Assembly (NCBI GenBank): GCA_963744275.1
Contig: CAVUSX010000029.1
Span: 310,001-374,000 of the forward strand
Direction of reading: 5' to 3'
Source: VAZQ01 sp963744275
GTDB taxonomy: Bacteria > Pseudomonadota > Alphaproteobacteria > Rhizobiales > Xanthobacteraceae
DNA: 64,000 bases
The position numbers and the translations under genes were made by a program. The notes beneath the pieces are model-generated. The model did no database searches, was not told the origin of the DNA, and saw only the letters and a list, made by a program, of their open reading frames with translations. This document shows positions 61,184-64,000 of the stretch, one piece after another. The stretch's first letter is position 1. Each line of letters begins with the position of its first letter.

Positions 61184-61807
61184 CTAGTATCGCGGTTCTG
61201 ACGCTGTTTCCGCATTTCTCCCGGGCGCAGTGCTTCTTAGTGATGAGTGGCTGAGCGGGACCGTTCCACACCTAAGTTCTGGAACGGTCCCGGACCACCG
61301 GACCGGTCAACTGGGCCTTTGTCTTTTGGCGGATGGATTTCCGGCACCCGCGGCGGCTGCCGTCCAGGGCCGGCGCGGTTGGCCCGGTCAGCCGCATGCA
61401 GGCTGGGCTCGCCACCGCGGTGCCGGAAGACAAGGATTGGCCGGAATTCTAGAGCCCGTCACGGTCGGGTCGCGCCCTCGCATCGACGCGAGATCGGCGA
61501 CCCGGCTTGCGGCCACACGCTCGCCGTCGATTTTCAGAATTGTCGCTGACCTCAGAGTGCTCAAACAAACAACGTTTGATAAAAATGCGATCGATGGGCG
61601 CTTCCACGTAATAATACCAGGTGTCCAACAAATGGCCGGTGCCGCTCACATTATAACCGCCTGTAAACGGACGTAACGCACTGTGGTCCGGAACTTCGAG
61701 GACATCGATCCGCAAGCCTCGGCTCGAGCCCCGATCTTCAGGCCAATGCAGTCTGCGTTTCGGTCCGTACAAGCTCGTATGTGGCCGTTTGAAATCGGGG
61801 GAACAGC

Positions 61808-62368
61808 GTGAACATCGAACCTGCAATCGCGAGCCAGAGTGCACCCTCCCAATATCACGACAACGGACGCTCGGCCGCCGACGGCGCGGCGACCTCCGGC
61901 CGCGTGGAATTGATCAGCTTCTCGATCGGCGACGAGCAGTACGGCGTCGACATCATGGCGGTGCGTGAGATCAAGGGCTGGTCCGAGATCACCCATCTGC
62001 CCAAGCAACCCGACTACGTGCGCGGCGTGCTCAATCTGCGCGGCGTGATGGTGCCGATCATCGATCTGCGCTGCCGCTTCGGGCAGGGCAAGACCGAGGC
62101 GACCGCGCTCCATGTCGTGATCGTGGTGCAGGTGGAGGCGCGGTTGATCGGCCTCCTGGCCGACCGGGTGCTCGACATTCTCTCCTTCGAGGCCAGCCAG
62201 GTGCAGCCGGTCCCGCAGATCGCACGCTCATCGCGCGTCGATTTCCTGTCCGGCCTGGTCACCATCGACGGCACCATGATCGCGCTGGTCGATCTGCCCA
62301 ATCTCCTGGCCGAGCAATTCCAGTCAGAGGACGCGATAGCGGCACCAGAGGCTGCGACAGCTAAATGA
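61808..62368 (+). CDS. cheW: CheW-type chemotaxis coupling protein, copy 2, intact
   Basis: 186 residues from a GTG at 61808. CheW SH3-like folds are clear: LISFSIGDEQYGVDIMAVRE, WSEITHLPKQPDYVRGVLNL, RGVMVPIIDLRCRFGQGKTE and VDFLSGLVTIDGTMIALVDL. A 35-residue Ala/Ser-rich N-terminus precedes the domain. It bridges receptor and CheA kinase. It is upstream of an mcp gene in the same order as copy 1. The 61188-61807 region upstream has no gene but its second half is homologous to 54480-54748. Confidence 0.93.
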   Translation: MNIEPAIASQSAPSQYHDNGRSAADGAATSGRVELISFSIGDEQYGVDIMAVREIKGWSEITHLPKQPDYVRGVLNLRGVMVPIIDLRCRFGQGKTEATALHVVIVVQVEARLIGLLADRVLDILSFEASQVQPVPQIARSSRVDFLSGLVTIDGTMIALVDLPNLLAEQFQSEDAIAAPEAATAK

Positions 62369-62473
62369 CGTAAAAAAGCCAAGAGCAACCAAACAATTTG
62401 TGCCGGTAAAAAAGTAACCCATGGAGCCGAGGCTCCTAATTTTGACCATCGGATGCAAGGTAGGAGATCAGTC

Positions 62474-64000
62474 ATGTCAATACTCGCGCGCTTTGGTATT
62501 CTCACCAAGATTTTAGCAGTCGTTGGATTTCTGTCGGTGGTCGCAGGCGGGATCGCGGTCCTCGGCATCAATTCACTGGAGCAAATTAGCCAGCAAACCG
62601 ATCTGGTGGCGAAGACCGGAAGCGAGGCTGTCCTGCTCTCGCGCATGAATTCGAACGTGCTGGCGATAAATCGGGCTGAGTTGATGATTTCCGCCGATCC
62701 ACGCCCTGAAACGAAGCGCGAGGCGCGGAGCGAGATCGAGACTGAGGCCAAGACGCTCAAGCAGCGCATCGATGAAATGAATAAGGTCGTAACGAGCCCC
62801 GATTCGAAAAAGCGCTTGGCGGAGATCGAAAAGGATATTCTCTGATTATACCCACGAGCTCGATGCCGTCTATCAGGCCGCTGACAGCGTCAAGACTTCC
62901 GAGATGACAAAGGAGGCGGAACATCTTCACACCCTGGTCATGTCGAGCGACAAGGAGGCAGAAACTGTCCGCGCAAATATCCGTAGCTTTATCGAGGTGT
63001 ATGACAAGCGTATGGAGGCCGTGACCAAGGACGCCGAGTTGGAGCATTCGCATGTATCCATGATGATGGCAGCGATGGCGACGGTCGGTATCGTGGTTGG
63101 GCTACTGTTCGGCTTCATCATTGGGCAATACGGCGTTGCCAAGCCTATTGGCGCGATCGTGGCTCTGCTCCAGAGACTTGCCGGTGGCGACTACGGCGTG
63201 GTGATCACGGGCACCGAGCGCAAAGACGAGATTGGCGCGGTCGCCAAGGCGGCCCTTGTCTTCAAGGAGAACGGGCTCGCGAAGACCGGATGGAGCAGGA
63301 GCAGAAGGAAACCGAGAAACGTGCCATCGCCGAACGCGATGCGGCGATGGCCAAGGTGGCCGAGGAGTTCCAGGCGGAGGTCGACGGCATCGTCAAGGCG
63401 GCGATCGCCGGCGATTTCGCCCGCGGGTCGCGCTCGAGGGCAAGACCGGCTTCATCCTCAATGTCGGGACCTCGAATGAACACCATGTGCGAGAATGTCC
63501 AGAAGGCGCTGGGCGATTTCGCCGGCATGCTCGGCACGCATGGCGGACGGCGATCTCGCCGCCGGATCACCGCCGATTATCACGGCGATTTCGGCCAGCT
63601 CAAGGATGATGCCAACCGGATGGCCGACCGGCTGACCGAGACCCTCTCCGAGATCAAGTCGGTCGGGCGCGAGGTCGCCAATGCGGCGGCGGAGATTTCC
63701 GCCAGCACCACCGACCTGTCGCAGCGCACCGAGGAGCAGGCCGCGAGCCTGGAGCAGACCTCCGCCTCCATGGAGGAGATATCGGCGACCGTGAAGAAGA
63801 ACGCCGAGAATGCGTTGCAGGCCAACCAGCTGACCAGCGGCTCGCGCGATATCGCCGACAAGGGCGGCCAGGTGGTGGCGAAGGCGGTCGACGCCATGGC
63901 CAGGATCGAGGATTCCTCGCGCAAGATCTCCGACATCATCGGGGTGATCGACGAGATCGCGCGCCAGACCAACCTCTTGGCCCTCAACGCCGCGGTCGAG
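62474..64000 (+). pseudogene. methyl-accepting chemotaxis protein, copy 2, frameshifted and cut by window end
   Basis: From the ATG at 62474 (SD TAGGAG) the protein has a first helix (ILTKILAVVGFLSVVAGGIA), a four-helix-bundle sensor and a second helix (MAAMATVGIVVGLLFGFIIG). HAMP (GVAKPIGAIVALLQRLAGGD) and the signalling domain follow (STTDLSQRTEEQAASLEQTS, IIGVIDEIARQTNLLALNAA). One-base shifts occur near 62842, 63285, 63420 and 63470-63545. The sensor domain differs from copy 1 while the signalling half is very similar, so the two receptors probably detect different signals. The 3' end lies outside the window. Confidence 0.85.

Overview
The window is GC-rich chromosomal DNA from an alphaproteobacterium, most likely a Hyphomicrobiales (Rhizobiales) member close to the Bradyrhizobium/Xanthobacteraceae group. 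Pointers are a CpdR-type receiver, an MmcB DNA-repair protein, an HWE histidine kinase, BA14K and DUF3175 proteins, perfect FixK/FNR boxes, EcfG-type stress promoters, a ROSE-like RNA thermometer in front of an Hsp20 gene, and an MmgR-like sRNA. Genus-level placement is inference.

Layout. 1-6.6 kb: malic enzyme (cut by the window edge), a polysaccharide-export lipoprotein, a dienelactone-hydrolase-type enzyme, several small exported or membrane proteins and a receiver protein. 6.6-20.5 kb: an island of small stress-type genes (DUF3175, DUF892, two PRC-barrel proteins, DUF883, CsbD, DUF3309, AI-2E and YihY membrane proteins, GDSL hydrolase, PPOX-fold protein) around an FNR-like regulator and an HWE kinase. 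Nine exact GGAAC-N16/17-CGTT promoters and several near matches point to one EcfG (general stress response) regulon. 20.6-28 kb: Nramp-like transporter, a beta-propeller gene paired with a MoaD/ThiS protein, a Bug-type binding protein, DUF302, and a Rieske/FAD reductase. 28.3-38.1 kb: an ACP-AMP ligase-acyltransferase gene, a convergent macA-macB-ftsH operon, a decayed aldehyde-oxidoreductase remnant and a BA14K gene; four perfect TTGAT-N4-ATCAA boxes lie here. 38.5-53.4 kb: tRNA-Arg, gcdH, mtnA-mmcB, gltB-gltD, hsp20, a lysophospholipase-like hydrolase, hisN, an MmgR-like sRNA and an N-formylglutamate amidohydrolase. 53.6-64 kb: cpdR, tRNA-Val and two cheW-mcp modules on either side of a three-element IS cluster.

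Many conserved genes (gltB, mtnA, gcdH, ftsH, macAB, the AMP ligase, cheW/mcp) are broken by single-base insertions or deletions, some in compensating pairs. Comparison of the two IS701-type copies and the two cheW copies shows such indels directly. Sequence error is the simplest explanation for most; the aldehyde-oxidoreductase remnant and the IS5-like element look truly decayed.
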